Assembly: GCA_032622095.1 (NCBI GenBank)
Contig: CP136061.1
Coordinates: 167,901,107 to 167,965,106 of the forward strand
From: Siphonodentalium dalli
Lineage: Eukaryota; Mollusca; Scaphopoda; Gadilida; Siphonodentaliidae
Direction: 5' to 3'
DNA length: 64,000 bases
The translations under genes were made by a program, and so were the position numbers. Position 1 is the stretch's first letter. Each line of letters begins with the position of its first letter. The notes below the pieces were generated by a model. That model searched no databases, was not told the origin of the DNA, and saw nothing but the letters and a program-made list of their open reading frames with translations. Below are positions 40,701 through 52,548 of the stretch, one piece after another.

Positions 40701-43700
40701 GTATCCCCACCACATACATCTATAGGTATCACCACAACATACATCTATAGGTATCACCCCCACATACATCTATATGTATCCCCACCACATACATATATAG
40801 GTATCACCACCACACACATATATAAGTCTCCCCACCACACACATATATAGGTATCACCACCACATACAAATATAGGTATCCCCACCACACACATATATAT
40901 GTATCCCCACCACATACATCTATATGTATCCCCACCACATACATCTATAGGTATCACCACCACATACTTCTATAGGTATCACCACCACATACATCTATAT
41001 GTATCCCCACCACATACATATATAGGTATCACCACCACACACATATATAAGTCTCCCCACCACACACATATATAGGTATCCCCGCCACATACTTATATAG
41101 GTATCCCTGCCACACACATATATAGGTCTCCCCACCACACAAATATATAGGTATCCCCGCCACACACATATATAGGTATCCTCACCACACACATATATAG
41201 GTATCCCCGCCACAGACATCTATAGGTATCCCCACCACATACATATTTAGGTATCCCTACCACATACATATATAGGTATCACCACCACATACATCTATAG
41301 GTATCACCACCACATACATATATAGGTATCACCACCACACACATATATAGGTATCACCACCACATACATATATAGTTATCACCACCACACACATAAATAG
41401 GTATCACCACCACACACATATATAGGTATCCCCACCACATACATCTATAGGTATCACCACAACATACATCTATAGGTATCACCCCCACATACATCTATAT
41501 GTATCCCCACCACATACATGTATAGGTATCACCACCACACACATATATAAGTCTCCCCACCACACACATATATAGGTATCCCCGCCACATACATCTATAA
41601 GTCTCCCCACCACATACATATATAGGTATCACCACCACACACATATATAAGTCTCCCCACCACACACATATATAGGTATCACCACCACACACATATAAGT
41701 CTCCCCACCACATACATATATAGGTATCCCCGCCACATACATCTATAAGTCTCCCCACCACACACATATATAAGTCTCCCCGCCACATACATCTATAAGT
41801 CTCCCCACCACATACATATATAGGTATCACCACCACATACCTCTATAGGTATCACCTCCACATACACATATAGGTATCCCCGCCACATACATCTATAGGT
41901 ATCCCCGCCACACACATATATAGGTATCCCCACCACATACATATATAGGTATCCCCACCACATACATCTATAGGTCTCCCCGCCACATACATATATAGGT
42001 ATCCCCTCACAAACATATATAGGTATCCCCGCAACATATATCTATAGGTCTCCCCGCCAAATACATATATAGGTATCCCCACCATATACATATATAGGTA
42101 TCCCCACCACATACATATATAGGTATCACCACCACATACATCTATAGGTATCACCACCACACACATAAATAGGTATCCCCAACACACACATATATAGGTA
42201 TCACCACCACATACATATATAGGTATCCCCACCACACACATATATAGGTATGCCCACCACATACATCTATAGGTATCCCCACCCCATACATCTATATGTA
42301 TCACCACCACATACTTCTATAGGTATCACCACCACATACATCTATATGTATCCCCACCACATACATATATAGGTATCACCACCACACACATATATAAGTC
42401 TCCCCACCACACACATATATAGGTATTCCCGCCACATACTTATATAGGTATCCCCGCCAGACACATATATAGGTCTCCCCACCACACAAATATATAGGTA
42501 TCCCCGCCACACACATATATAGGTATCCTCACCACACACATATATAGGTATCCCCGCCACAGAAATATATAGGTATCCCCACCACATACATATATAGGTA
42601 TCCCCACCACATACATATATAGGTATCACCACCACATACATCTATAGGTATCACCACCACACACATATATAGGTCTCCCCGCCACATACATATATATGTC
42701 TCCCAGCCACACACATATATAGGTATCCCCGCCACAATCATATATAGGTATCCCCGCCACACACATATATAGGTATCCCCGCCACATACATATATAGGTC
42801 TCCCCGCCGCACATATATATAGGTATCCCCGCCACATACATATATAGGTATCCCCGCCACACACATATATAGGTCTCCCCACCACACAAATATATAGGTA
42901 TCCCCGCCACACACATATATAGGTATCCTCACCACACACATATATAGGTATCCCCACCACATACATATTTAGGTATCACCACCACATACATCTATAGGTA
43001 TCACCACCACACACATAAATAGGTATTCCCACCACACACATATATAGGTATCACCACCACATCCATATATAGCTAACCCCACCACACACATATATAGGTA
43101 TCCCCACCACATACATATATAGGTATCCCCACCACATACATCTATAGGTATCACCACAACATACATATATATGTATCACCCCAACATACATCTATATGTA
43201 TCCCCACCACATACATATATAGGTATCACCACCACACACATATATAAGTCTCCCCACCACACACATATATAGGTATGCCCGCCACATACATCTATAAGTC
43301 TCCCCACCACATACATATATAGGTATCACCACCACATACATCTATATGTATCACCACCACATACATATATAGGTATCCCCGCCACATACATCTATAGGTA
43401 TCCCCGCCACACACATATATAGGTATCCCCACCACATAGTTCCATATGTATCCCCGCCACATACATCTATATGTCTCCCCGCCACATACATATATAGGTA
43501 TCCCCACCACATAAATATATATGTATCCCCACCACATACATCTATAGGTCTCCCCGGCACATACATATATAGGTATCCCCACCACAAACATATATAGGTA
43601 TCCTCGCCACATACATATATAGGTCTCCCCGCCAAATACATATATAGGTATCCCCACCACATACATATATAGGTATCCCCACCACACACATATATAGGTA

Positions 43701-44396
43701 TCCCCACCACATACATATACGGGTATCCTCACCACACACATATATAGGTATCCCCACCACATACATATATAGGTATCACCACCACATACATCTATAGGTA
43801 TCACCACCACATACATCTATAGGTATCCCCACCATATACATATATAGGTCTCACCACCACTCACATATATAAGTCTCCCCACCACACACATATATATGTA
43901 TCCCCGCCACATACATCTATAGGTCTCCCCACCACATACATATATAGGTATCACCACCACATGCATCTATAGGTATCACCACCACATACATATATAGGTA
44001 TCCCCGCCACATACATCTATAGGTAACCCCGCCACACACATCTATAGGTCTCCCCGCCACATACATATATAGGTATCCCCATCACATACATATATAGGTA
44101 TCCCCACCACATACATCTATAGGTCTCCCCGCCACATACATATATAGGTATCCCCACCACAAACATATATAGGTATCCCCGCAACATACATCTATAGGTC
44201 TCCCCGCCAAATACATATATAGGTATCCCCACCTCATACATATATAGGTATCCCCGCCACACACATATATAGGTATCCCCACCACATACATATACATGTA
44301 TAATTAAAACCGTGGGTATATAATATATGATCCTCTTTATGGATATTGTAGGAAGGTAAATTTAGCTAAAGCGGTGTGATATCTTGCAAGACAACA

Positions 44397-45125
44397 CATT
44401 TCGGTTTGCGCTATAACCGCTCAATGTTTTAAGGTGTTACACAACGTCTGATAAAAAGAGTTCTATCTGGAATATTCACACAATTTTTTCAGAGAACATG
44501 CATAGAGTAAACATAGTCCTATCGGACTATCGTAAAGTAGTTCCGTTTAATTCGGGATTAATTAACCCTCAGACTGCCGAAACTGCCGACAATAAATTCG
44601 CTTGTTTGTGTCCCCCGAAAATCAAACTTGCCTGTTTAGAGGTCCCATTTTCGTGGCTAATGGTGATAGAATCACAATTTTTCAGTCAAGTTCATGGATA
44701 AATTACATTACACTTAATCGGCTTATGTCCGCGGCCATAAACCTGCGTTTTGATAACAATTTATTTGAGACAAACTGTTGCGCGGGTATCAGTCGGCGCT
44801 TATCGGTTGAAGTTATTATGATCGTGCAGCCTGCACGTGCAACAAGTGTTCAAATACAACAGAAAAAAAAATACTATGTCAAATAAATAACGTGATCAAT
44901 GGACAGACACGTTTCATTTCCGTGGGACACGAAAAAGCGAATTTAATGTCGTCAGTGTCGGCAGTCTGAGGGTTTTAATTAATCTCCTTTACGATATCCC
45001 GATAGGACTATGTTTACTCTATGTTCTCTGAAAAAAAAATGGTGTGAATATTCCCGATAGAACTATTTTTATCAGACGTTTTGTAACACATTAAAACATT
45101 GAGCCGTTAGCGCAATTTTCTGAAA
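44397..45125. mobile_element. Large foldback element with ~200-bp inverted arms
   Basis: The left arm (44397 to about 44640) and right arm (about 44905 to 45125) are reverse complements with around 85-90% similarity by eye. Matching blocks include CATAGTCCTATCGG with CCGATAGGACTATG, AACGTCTGATAAAAA with TTTTTATCAGACGT, and CTCAGACTGCCG with CGGCAGTCTGAG. The central ~260 bp is unpaired. Short ORFs at 44498 and 44602 lie in the arms and centre, with no recognised domain. No clear target duplication was identified, so the superfamily is unknown. Confidence 0.8.
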
Positions 45126-46000
45126 TTTCGGACTATTTCGTCTATAAAAATACGATGAGCAACTGAAAATGTTTTTCAACATTCTGGAAGGGGTATATGT
45201 CCATGGTATATATGTTTAAAATTTCACGCATAAACTATGACAGATAACAAAGTTAGAATTAGTTTTATAGGCCCACCATAAATCCCCTATAATAAACGCA
45301 TGCCTCCGTAAGCACATGGCTTTGCTGTGGATACATTCGTTCCCAGCATGCATCATTCTCGCTATCTGTAAAATGTCTATGAACAATGGCTGCATGTGCC
45401 ATGCACTCTTAGCTTTGATCCGCATTTAGAAGCATTCTGGTGTGGCGAATGAGAAACCTGCAGTAATTTATAAGCCGTAGTTCATTGTAATAATTTGAAG
45501 AATTACTTGTCTTAACGGAATTCTGAGGCGGTCCATTCATGTAACCAATATATTTTATATTATGATTTATATTTATGACTAATAATACGATCTTGGTGGC
45601 GTTACCATTTCTGACTATGGTTTTCTTGTAACTCAGTGTGCTTCTATTCATTACCCTAAAAACCTGTGAAGTTTCCTGGAGTCTTTATTTATCCTAATGC
45701 ATTGTTTATTTAACATATTAACGAGGTGTGGGGGTCAATTTCCCATGTGAGGATTAGTAGTGTTGACAGGCGAAATGAAAACCATATTTAAAGTGATAGA
45801 ACTGTTATTTATATATGAAATTATTCTTGCCCAGAATAATCGGATTGCCATGGTGGCGCGCGCACCAGCAAACCCAGGCCTTCATCGTAAATCGGTGTTT
45901 AGATATTGCAAGCATTGGTCGAAGGGTCAAGGGTCAGAAAGACCAGAATGCATCATCGATCTAAAAATAATGCTGACGGACAGGCATTAATAATATAAAA
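45126..46000. other. Unique A+T-rich sequence, no gene recognised
   Basis: Only short random-looking ORFs (69-80 codons) occur here. There are no splice-consistent exons, no repeats beyond local A/T tracts, and no RNA gene visible. Confidence 0.5.
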
Positions 46001-46307
46001 ATGGCGGAACGTTTAAAAAATAGATTTGGAAGCGATCCGGTGGCTGTTAATTGTTCATGCGGGAATGTATGCGCGTGGAGGAAGTCGGCCATGCACGTCT
46101 CGTTCGTTGCGGACATCGTGTCCCTGTTTGGATGCGGGGACATTTTGCAGCAGAGGCTGCAAATGTGGAACAAGCAAAATGAGCTGTCAGTGTCAGAACC
46201 AGCCCAAGATTGGCAAGAAGAAAGTGTCGATTTTGTCGGCAGAACTTGTGTTGTCAAGTAGCGAAGACGATGCCGATGGTGAAGATGTCGTCGTGAAAAA
46301 AAAAGAG
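46001..46307 (+). pseudogene. Cysteine-rich small exon, probably frameshifted; family not identified
   Basis: ATG at 46001 has A at -3 and G at +4 and opens with MAERLKNRFGSDPVAVNCSC, then GNVC. After that point the cysteine pattern continues only in the next frame (read from about 46068): RPC-x8-CPCLDAGTFCSRGCKCG, then x5-CQCQN, followed by a lysine patch and an acidic run (SSSEDDADGED). That frame ends at GAG|GTAAAA (donor at 46308) in phase 0. The spacing C-x-C-G...C-P-C...A-G-x-F-C-S...C-K-C-G resembles small zinc-binding cysteine clusters found at the ends of many uncharacterised invertebrate and transposon-associated proteins. One surplus base near 46068-46074 would explain the split. 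It may be a decayed gene, a sequencing error or chance. If it is left unspliced the first frame stops at 46261. Confidence 0.4.
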
Positions 46308-46631
46308 GTAAAAAATTGTACCACTCTTCGCTATAAAATTGAAATTGATATCCACACAAATTCCAACAGGCAATATTAAAAAAAAAAATTTAGGCCTTAC
46401 TCTTGTCGTCTTGAAGTTGAAGGTCTCGTTACATGCAGGCCCAAATAATAGTAGGGGTGGATTTTTTTTTTCCCACATTGACTGAGTTTCCAAAAGTTAT
46501 TCTCAGATGGGCTAGTTACTATCAACGGAAAATCAAATATATAAGTTCTCTAATTGATTAACAGTATTTTATCTGCACAATACATGTAAGTCCATAATTT
46601 TGAGGCGAAGTTGATCGCAAGTGGGCAACTA

Positions 46632-46830
46632 TGGGAGGCCCTTTTCACATTTATTATTTATTTGCGCTTAAGCGCAAATCATTTGCGATTAAGCATAAAA
46701 CAATTTGCCCTTAAGCACAAAACAATTTGCCCTTAAGCACAAATCATTTGCACTAAAGCGCAAATATGTGTCTATCAATTTATTTGCTCTTAAAGCGCAA
46801 ATCATTTGCGGTTAAGCGCAAATACCTAGC
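46632..46830. repeat. Degenerate CTTAAG-palindrome array
   Basis: After GGGAGGCCCTTTTCACATTTATTATT come eight diverged copies of ATTTGCGCTTAAGCGCAAAT (for example TTTGCGATTAAGCATAAA, TTTGCCCTTAAGCACAAA and TTTGCACTAAAGCGCAAAT) with 21-25-bp spacing. The GGGAGGCC(C/G)TTTTCACATTTATT lead-in recurs at 57717 and is probably the end of the element family. Confidence 0.85.
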
Positions 46831-46941
46831 ACTCCCTTACTTCCCTCTGATTGTGAATGATTGAGTCCATCTCATAGTAAATTATGATGGGCCCATAGTA
46901 ATAGCCCCATACAGACTCGAAGTTGAAGAAAAAACATATAT

Positions 46942-47568
46942 CCATGTCAGCATCTCTGTCCCTGGTCAGTGGTGTCCCAGGAATTGGTGTCTCACTCCCA
47001 GAGCTCTAGTATATTTTATTAAAGGGATATATCCTGCACAGATATATACCATTTCCATGGCCATAAAAAGGGAATTAAGGGTTACTACTATCTAACTTAC
47101 CCATAAATTATTGGCATGACCTGGTGTATCAACTAGCAACACAAGAGGAGCATTGGGCTAATTTTAACCTGTTTTAATTAGCCTGAGTACTCAACAGTCA
47201 ACTGTGAGTGTGTGTTCAACAAGGATAATCCCTAATTACATATTAGCATCCATCTATCCAAAAAAATTATGTCTCCTTCCCAGAACTCTAGTAATTTTTT
47301 GTATGATGTTTTTTAATGTATTATTGCACAGATTTGGGCCCTTACTATGGTCATATACTATAGCATGCATGTGGTGTCACTGCATGAGGGCTTGCTTACC
47401 TCATATGGTTTACTTATTGACTTAAATCAGAGGAAATAACCCTATTTTCATATTATCAGCATCCCTGTCAAAAAAGATTGGTGTCTCATTCCTGGAGCTT
47501 TGGTGTCTCAGTCCTCGAGCTCTAGTTCTTTTTATTGCACAAATCTATAGTATTGCCATGGTCATATA
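46942..47568 (+). repeat. Three diverged copies of a ~115-bp repeat
   Basis: Segments 46942-47065, 47244-47356 and 47457-47568 share CAGCATC.CTGTC, GTGTCTC..TCCC.GAGCTCTAGT, TATTGCACAGAT and CCATGGTCATA. A fourth, closest to the first, is at 48318-48423. No coding potential is evident; this is an old dispersed or locally duplicated repeat. Confidence 0.75.
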
Positions 47569-47878
47569 GTTCCACCGAGGGCTTGCTTCCCTCATATGGT
47601 GTGCCTGTATACTCGAAAATTGAGGAAAAATCAAAGTCGCCCCGACTAATACAGAATAACTAATATATACTGAAGATATTATAATGCTATCACGAGTCGC
47701 TCCAACTAAAACAGAAGGTGATACTATTGCGAGTCAGCCATTTTGATAAAGAAGTTGGGCTAGCTCCCTACCCATCCAAACCAATGAAACCAAGAGGTGA
47801 TATGTCAATAGGAGTTAATGCTAAGTTATGGAGAAACCTATTTATTCACCAGGGGTGTTTAGTTACCTATAACCATGA

Positions 47879-48060
47879 ATTGCGCATAAGCGCAATGATT
47901 GCACTGAAGCGTAATTATTTGCGCTTAATCGCAATTAATTGCACTTAAGCACAATTGATTACGCTCAAGTGTTAAGTGCAATTGATTGTGCTTAAGCAGA
48001 AATTAATTATTAAATGTGAATTTGGCCTCCCATACACTTAAGCATAAATCAAATTCCAGA
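47879..48060. repeat. Second degenerate CTTAAG-palindrome array
   Basis: The run includes ATTGCGCATAAGCGCAAT, TTTGCGCTTAATCGCAATT and ATTGCACTTAAGCACAATT, and ends with AAATGTGAATTTGGCCTCCC, the reverse of the lead-in seen at 46635. It is therefore in inverted orientation to the copy at 46632 or forms the opposite end of one larger element. Confidence 0.75.
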
Positions 48061-48093
48061 TCTCAAAACTCCCCTGGGGCTGAAATGATGGGC

Positions 48094-48117
48094 GGGGGGG
48101 GGGGGGGGGGGGGGGGG
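48094..48117 (+). repeat. G24 homopolymer
   Basis: There are 24 consecutive G. Similar runs lie at 48654-48669 (16), 55350-55361 (12) and 58488-58503 (16), and C10 at 55547-55556. The lengths are likely inaccurate and polymorphic. Confidence 0.9.
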
Positions 48118-48430
48118 CTTTCATATTTATTATTTATTTGCAAATATTTGCACTTAAGCATAAATCATTTGCACTCAAGTACAAATATGCGTCTAACAAT
48201 TAAATACCAAACTTGCTCTCCCTTACTTCCCTCTGATTGTGACTGATTTGAGTCAATCTCATAGTATATTATCATGGGCCCAAAGTAGTAGCCCCATACA
48301 GACTCAATAGTTGAAGAAAATTTCTGTCCCTGGTGTCCTAATAAGTGCCTCACTCCCAGAGCTGTAGTATATTTTATTAAAGGGACATCTCCTGCACAGA
48401 TATATACCATTTCCATGGCCGTAAATAGGC
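48113..48430 (+). repeat. Dispersed repeat, copy related to 46640-47065
   Basis: TTATTATTTATTTGC, then diverged palindromes, then CTCCCTTACTTCCCTCTGATTGTGA, CATGGGCCCA, TAGCCCCATACAGACTC and finally CCATTTCCATGGCC repeat the order seen at 46650-47065. Together they define one repeat of roughly 400 bp whose 5' end is a palindrome array. Confidence 0.8.
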
Positions 48431-48972
48431 AATTAGGGCTTAAGCGTAAATAAATGATAAATGTGAAAATGCTTGAGAAATGAGGGTAAATAAAATATGC
48501 TTAAGTGTAGATCAATTATACATAAATGTAAATTAGTTATGCTTATACATAAATAATTACACTCCCATAGAGCTCCCCTCAAGCTGAAATTGATGCAACC
48601 ACATATATTGTCTGCATACCAGTAGAATCTTTCAATGGCAGATATTATATACCGGGGGGGGGGGGGGGGAGGGGTGTAATACGAAATTTACAGGAAGGTA
48701 TTTCGGGGTGGGTGACCCATGCAAATGTTTTACTTTGAGCACTTATTTGACATTTGTAACAGTTTAAAACACATTTTGAGTATTTATAACAACAAAAACA
48801 CCATATGTATGGTACTGGGACCTCATATGGACCTTAGTGCAGTGGAGATGACATTAATCTATGTCTTTTTGCATATGGGACGGTGGGGTGAAAAAATTCC
48901 TTCACCACACTATTACAAAAGAACCTTCCAGAAACGTAAAACTTAAATAAATAAACTTGTCTTGATGTCGCT

Positions 48973-50273
48973 AAGGCCTAAAAAAAAAAATACCTTTGTT
49001 TCCGCTAACGAGCTAAAAAAAATTAGGGTAGGTAGGTAGGCTTAACTTTTTTTTTTGTTAACTTTTTTTTTTCCAGTATCTTTATAAATAACTGAATAAT
49101 ATTCAATCTTACATATGCTTATTTACAGATATACTAGTCTATATACTAATATAGTCTTTGATAATCCTAATATTTCCCATATGGTCTGGCGACAACTGGA
49201 GTCAGTCCAGCACCACTGCACTGTTCACATATTGGAGTGACTGTCTTGTACCGATCTCTTAAGGATGGCTTCACAACACCACCTTCTCCTCCACATTCAG
49301 TGAAGGATCTAGGTATTTTTGGGGGACACCTGTTTTTGGGCAATGATATGCCGAAGGCATAACCTGAAGGCCTGAGCGAAGGAATGCTTGAGAAAGGTGA
49401 CCCCCTGATGATGGTGGGGGTTTTCCCCCTGGAAATGTTTTGAAAATCCATTGCATTTAGAGCTAATCTAAGGCTCTTTGAGTTAGTATTTTGAATTTTA
49501 CTGAGAGGCCAATTTGATCAAGTTTCTCAAGTATAACTTTGGAACTTTTTTATATATGTATGGATTGGAAATGCTTATAAGTTATTGTCAGATATCTTTT
49601 GGTTCAATGGATTATGCTTATCCTGCTTGAAATGAGACTTGCTATTATCACTCTAATTCATAAATAGGCTATTTTATAAAATTCAAGTGAGACACATACC
49701 GTACATAATATACTACATGTACATGTAGGACATGTAGTACAGAAATACTACATGTACATGTAGTACAGAAACAATGTACATGTATTAAGGTAGTAATGAC
49801 TATATATGGTACTAATCTCTATGTTAATTTTTCATTTGGTATTATGAGATCCCACTTGATAACCAGGTTGATTTGATCAAATTGTTAATGTTCCTGTGCT
49901 GTAATTGATTGAAATACTGAAGTCTGAACGCTGAATGATAACATACCGGTACCTGAACTCAAATTATTTGAAGTTTTCACAGATGAAAGCTAGATAAAGC
50001 CAAACATACTTTACAGTATGATTCCAACTGTTAAACTTAAAACTTTTTGTAAACTTAAATTTCTTATGTCAATATATATAAATATATAAATGTTTTGCAT
50101 CTTGTTATGATATGAATTGGGACCTAAATTTAAAAAAAAAAAAAAATTAATTAATTTTTTTTTTTTTTGGTCAAATTATTTTTGTGTGCAATGGCAATAA
50201 AAAGTTTAGGGTCGTGGGTTTAAAATAGGGTCGGTCGGGTTAGCGGAAACAGACATATTTTTTTTTAGGCCTA
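48973..50273. mobile_element. 1.3-kb element with ~38-bp terminal inverted repeats
   Basis: Left end GGCCTAAAAAAAAAAATACC, then TTTGTTTCCGCTAAC (48975-49010). The right end is the reverse complement, GTTAGCGGAAACAGACATAT followed by TTTTTTTTAGGCC (50239-50272). The interior is A+T-rich apart from a G+C-richer segment at 49167-49456 with a 94-codon minus-strand ORF of no recognised family, and has no transposase signature. The superfamily is undetermined. Confidence 0.65.
49703..49782. repeat. TACATGTA-rich palindromic microsatellite
   Basis: TACATGTACATGTAG and its inverse recur with TACAGAAA spacers (ACTACATGTACATGTAG, GTACAGAAA), making short overlapping palindromes within the larger inverted-repeat element. 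Confidence 0.8.
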
Positions 50274-51141
50274 ATGCATAGATCATTGTGTGAATGGAAA
50301 ATGAGCGAGCAACTGACATTAAATGTCACTATCAACGGATAGAAAGTATCTGACTATCAATGGGTAAAAAATATCTGTCATCAGTGCATCAAGCCAATCA
50401 GTGAATTATTTGCTTGTCTATCAACTAAGATGATCTCTGGCAAGACCTAAAGTACCCAAGTCTGATAGAGTGATGTGACTATGTTTATTTCCATCAAAAC
50501 AGCTTCTGAAACAGGTTAAACTGTTATTTGAACTAAATGAAATAGATCATTCCCAGTCATATGAGTAATATCAGTACAGCTTTATTCAGTTTTGAACCAA
50601 ATTTAGTGAAATTTGGGAGGTGGATGTAAACAAATTGGGAGTAAAAAACATATTGGTTTTGCAGGTTTGGTGGTGATGGGTCCCCGAAAATGCCAGATGC
50701 AAAAACAAATTCATTCCTTCCTGCAAATTTTTGACTACCCCCATCCCCCTGCTCCGCCTACAATCTTTGCATCAGCTTATACCATTATACCCGAGGTAAG
50801 ATAGCCGAAGAACCCAATCATGCTTCAGGATAAGCTAATTTATTGTGCTGCATAAATCATATATGCTAAGCATAGTCAGTTAATAAATGTTAACACATCC
50901 TCCAATAAAGGGGTTTCAGTTTTTAATTTTCAAACAATTGGAAAGATATAGGTACCAGTTGAAAAAAAATTCCACGGTATATGCAAAGTTAATGCACATT
51001 TACTGATATAAGCTAATTATGATAAAACAATTCAATTAAGCTTTAAGCATAAATATATTGCTCTGAAGTATCATTGTATTATGGTAAATCATAATTCAGT
51101 TACCCTTAACCACCATTGTTTGTTTTACCTCTCTCACATTG
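50274..51141. other. Unique sequence; one weak exon-like segment
   Basis: No gene is recognised. At 50665-50795 a segment lies between a plausible acceptor (TTGGTTTTGCAG) and a strong donor (CCCGAG|GTAAGA) and is open in one frame (41 codons with a proline-rich part), but it matches no family I know and has no partner exon. Otherwise the stretch is A+T-rich and non-coding. Confidence 0.35.
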
Positions 51142-51411
51142 GATAAAATGGTATGACATAAATGGTATCAGTGTGTGGAGCCTTCCCCTATTAGTTGACT
51201 CAAAGACTGAGATTACTATGTCAAAGGTTTCAACTTGAGCGGAATTCTGAAAGAGCATGTCTGAACTATGTGTGAGTGAATTGTGCTTCAGTCTAATTCA
51301 TGAGAATGGATTACTCTTATTAAGCGAACCATTATTTCGCTTAAGACAGCCAAGGGTATAATAAGTGACGGCATTGCCCACACTGATACCATTTATGTCA
51401 TACCATTTTAT
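51142..51411. mobile_element. 270-bp MITE with perfect 34-bp terminal inverted repeats
   Basis: The left end from 51142 reads GATAAAATGGTATGACATAA and continues ATGGTATCAGTGTG. The right end (to 51411) is its exact reverse complement, CACACTGATACCATTTATGT then CATACCATTTTAT. The perfect arms suggest recent mobility. The interior carries CTTAAG-type palindrome remnants (TTAAGCG and CGCTTAAG near 51319-51345). There are no ORFs. Confidence 0.8.
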
Positions 51412-52438
51412 CAGCTAATACTGGTAAATGTGAATTCGGGTCCCACATACTCTAGGAATACACACACCGCTGCACACTGTGGGTCAAATATAGACAATTT
51501 TGACAAAAATCAGCTCAAATAAGGTTGAAAACAGACATTTCTCTAAATATCAGTCATGTGACAAATGTTCAGGTTGCTACATGTACCAATTATTATTGTT
51601 GCAACACATGCCGAAATAAATTTATGAACTAAAAAGGTCTTAAATCAGTTTGAAAATAAGCATAAGTCTAGTAGATCTGAAATTTTGAAATGGCTGAAAC
51701 CCAAACATGGCTGATGAATCTTAAATACATGAAAATATCTAGGGTTATGTTAATTAGCCTTGATAATAGTGCAAGGTTACCTCTAAAGTGCACATAATTT
51801 ATCTGATCATTGTGCGAGTATAAACAAAAGTTTTACATTTTTCAACATATAATGAATTTCCCTTTCAAAATATAGTCCATATATCAATGTATATGGATTT
51901 CTATGTGTTTTTTCCCTTTCAAAATTCATGTGAACTCTATTATTCTGATTTATATGCAACTGTGCATGGATGCACTGGAAGCCCTTGTGGCAGATATTTT
52001 TGTATCTGTATTTCTGGCATGGGGGATGTCCTAGGCATTGATTGAACCATAATTTGTGTGAATAAATGGTTGCTATGGCTCCCTAATGTTCTCGTCTTGT
52101 GGGTAGAGTTTGAAAAATCTTAAAAAATGAGGTCCTGTGACCTGTCCCATCATGTATGGTCATAGAAGGTGCACTGGACCTAAATCATGAATATGTTAGA
52201 TTAACACAACTGATAGTTGTTTTAAATATTACTTCCTGGTCACAAATGCTTGAAACATATGTTTTGTGTCCATACTTTAAACCAGCAAGGACCATGACTG
52301 GTAAATATAATGTTTAATTAGGTGAATAGCTATTGGACTCACAGAGAGTGATAATTTGATGGATTTAACAAGTCACAGTATCAGTATAATAAGTTGTGAA
52401 CTTGTGAGGCAGATGTTGGGTTAAATTAGCCAAGTTAT
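51412..52438. other. Unique A+T-rich sequence, no gene recognised
   Basis: The AAATGTGAATTCGGGTCCCACAT end-like motif at 51426 resembles the lead-out of the CTTAAG repeats. Beyond that I see only short ORFs and no structure. Confidence 0.45.
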
Positions 52439-52548
52439 ACAGTAATGCCCTAAGTAATCGACCTCTTAACCAAAGCAGAAGTATGGGTAACATTTCAGGA
52501 TTTAGTCAGAAATGTGGCTTGTTGCCATTCATCAGAAAGCTCTCCCCG
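52439..52548 (+). repeat. Single-arm copy of a hairpin element
   Basis: ACAGTAATGCCCTAAGTAATCGACCTCTTAACCAAAGCAG and the following TATGGGTAACATTTCAGGATTT, then TTGTTGCCATTCATC.GAAAGCTCTCCC, match the hairpin at 54434-54600 with several substitutions. Here only one arm and the loop are present. Confidence 0.8.

Larger units (their letters stand above)
31216..44299 (+). repeat. 25-bp minisatellite array, about 520 units
   Basis: The unit core CACATACATATATAGGTAT is joined to CCCCAC or CCCCGC and repeats every 25 bp for 13 kb. Frequent alternatives are CATCTATAGG, ACACACATATATAGG, GGTCT for GGTAT, and CACC or CTCC for CCCC. The minus strand of a 25-bp unit contains no stop codon in any frame, so three units (75 bp) translate as a 25-residue Tyr/Val/Gly/Cys/Trp-rich repeat in all three frames and give apparent proteins of 60-193 residues. 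They are broken at random by point mutations, all frames behave alike and no flanking exon joins them, so I do not call them genes. Confidence 0.97.

Noticed and set aside
31072-44297. Dozens of minus-strand ORFs of 60-193 codons rich in MYVVGIPIYVCGGDTY-type repeats
   Set aside because: They arise because the 25-bp minisatellite unit has no stop on that strand in any frame. All frames are equally open, ends are set by random mutations, and no exon context exists.
1-44299. CRISPR array or telomere repeats
   Set aside because: The repeats are contiguous without unique spacers, and neither unit is telomere-like (no TTAGGG-type motif). The context is eukaryotic.
31216-44299. CATATATAGG units as a CArG/MEF2 or TATA-box array
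   Set aside because: The core has seven A/T bases between C and GG, so it does not fit the CArG consensus. TATA-like words are unavoidable in this repeat and have no promoter context.
49167-49451. 94-codon minus-strand ORF inside the 1.3-kb inverted-repeat element
   Set aside because: No recognisable family, weak start context and an overlapping shifted ORF of similar length. Mentioned only as part of the element.
50665-50795. Exon-like segment with good acceptor and donor
   Set aside because: The splice-site pair is attractive, but the encoded peptide is unrecognised and no partner exon was found. Kept only as a remark.
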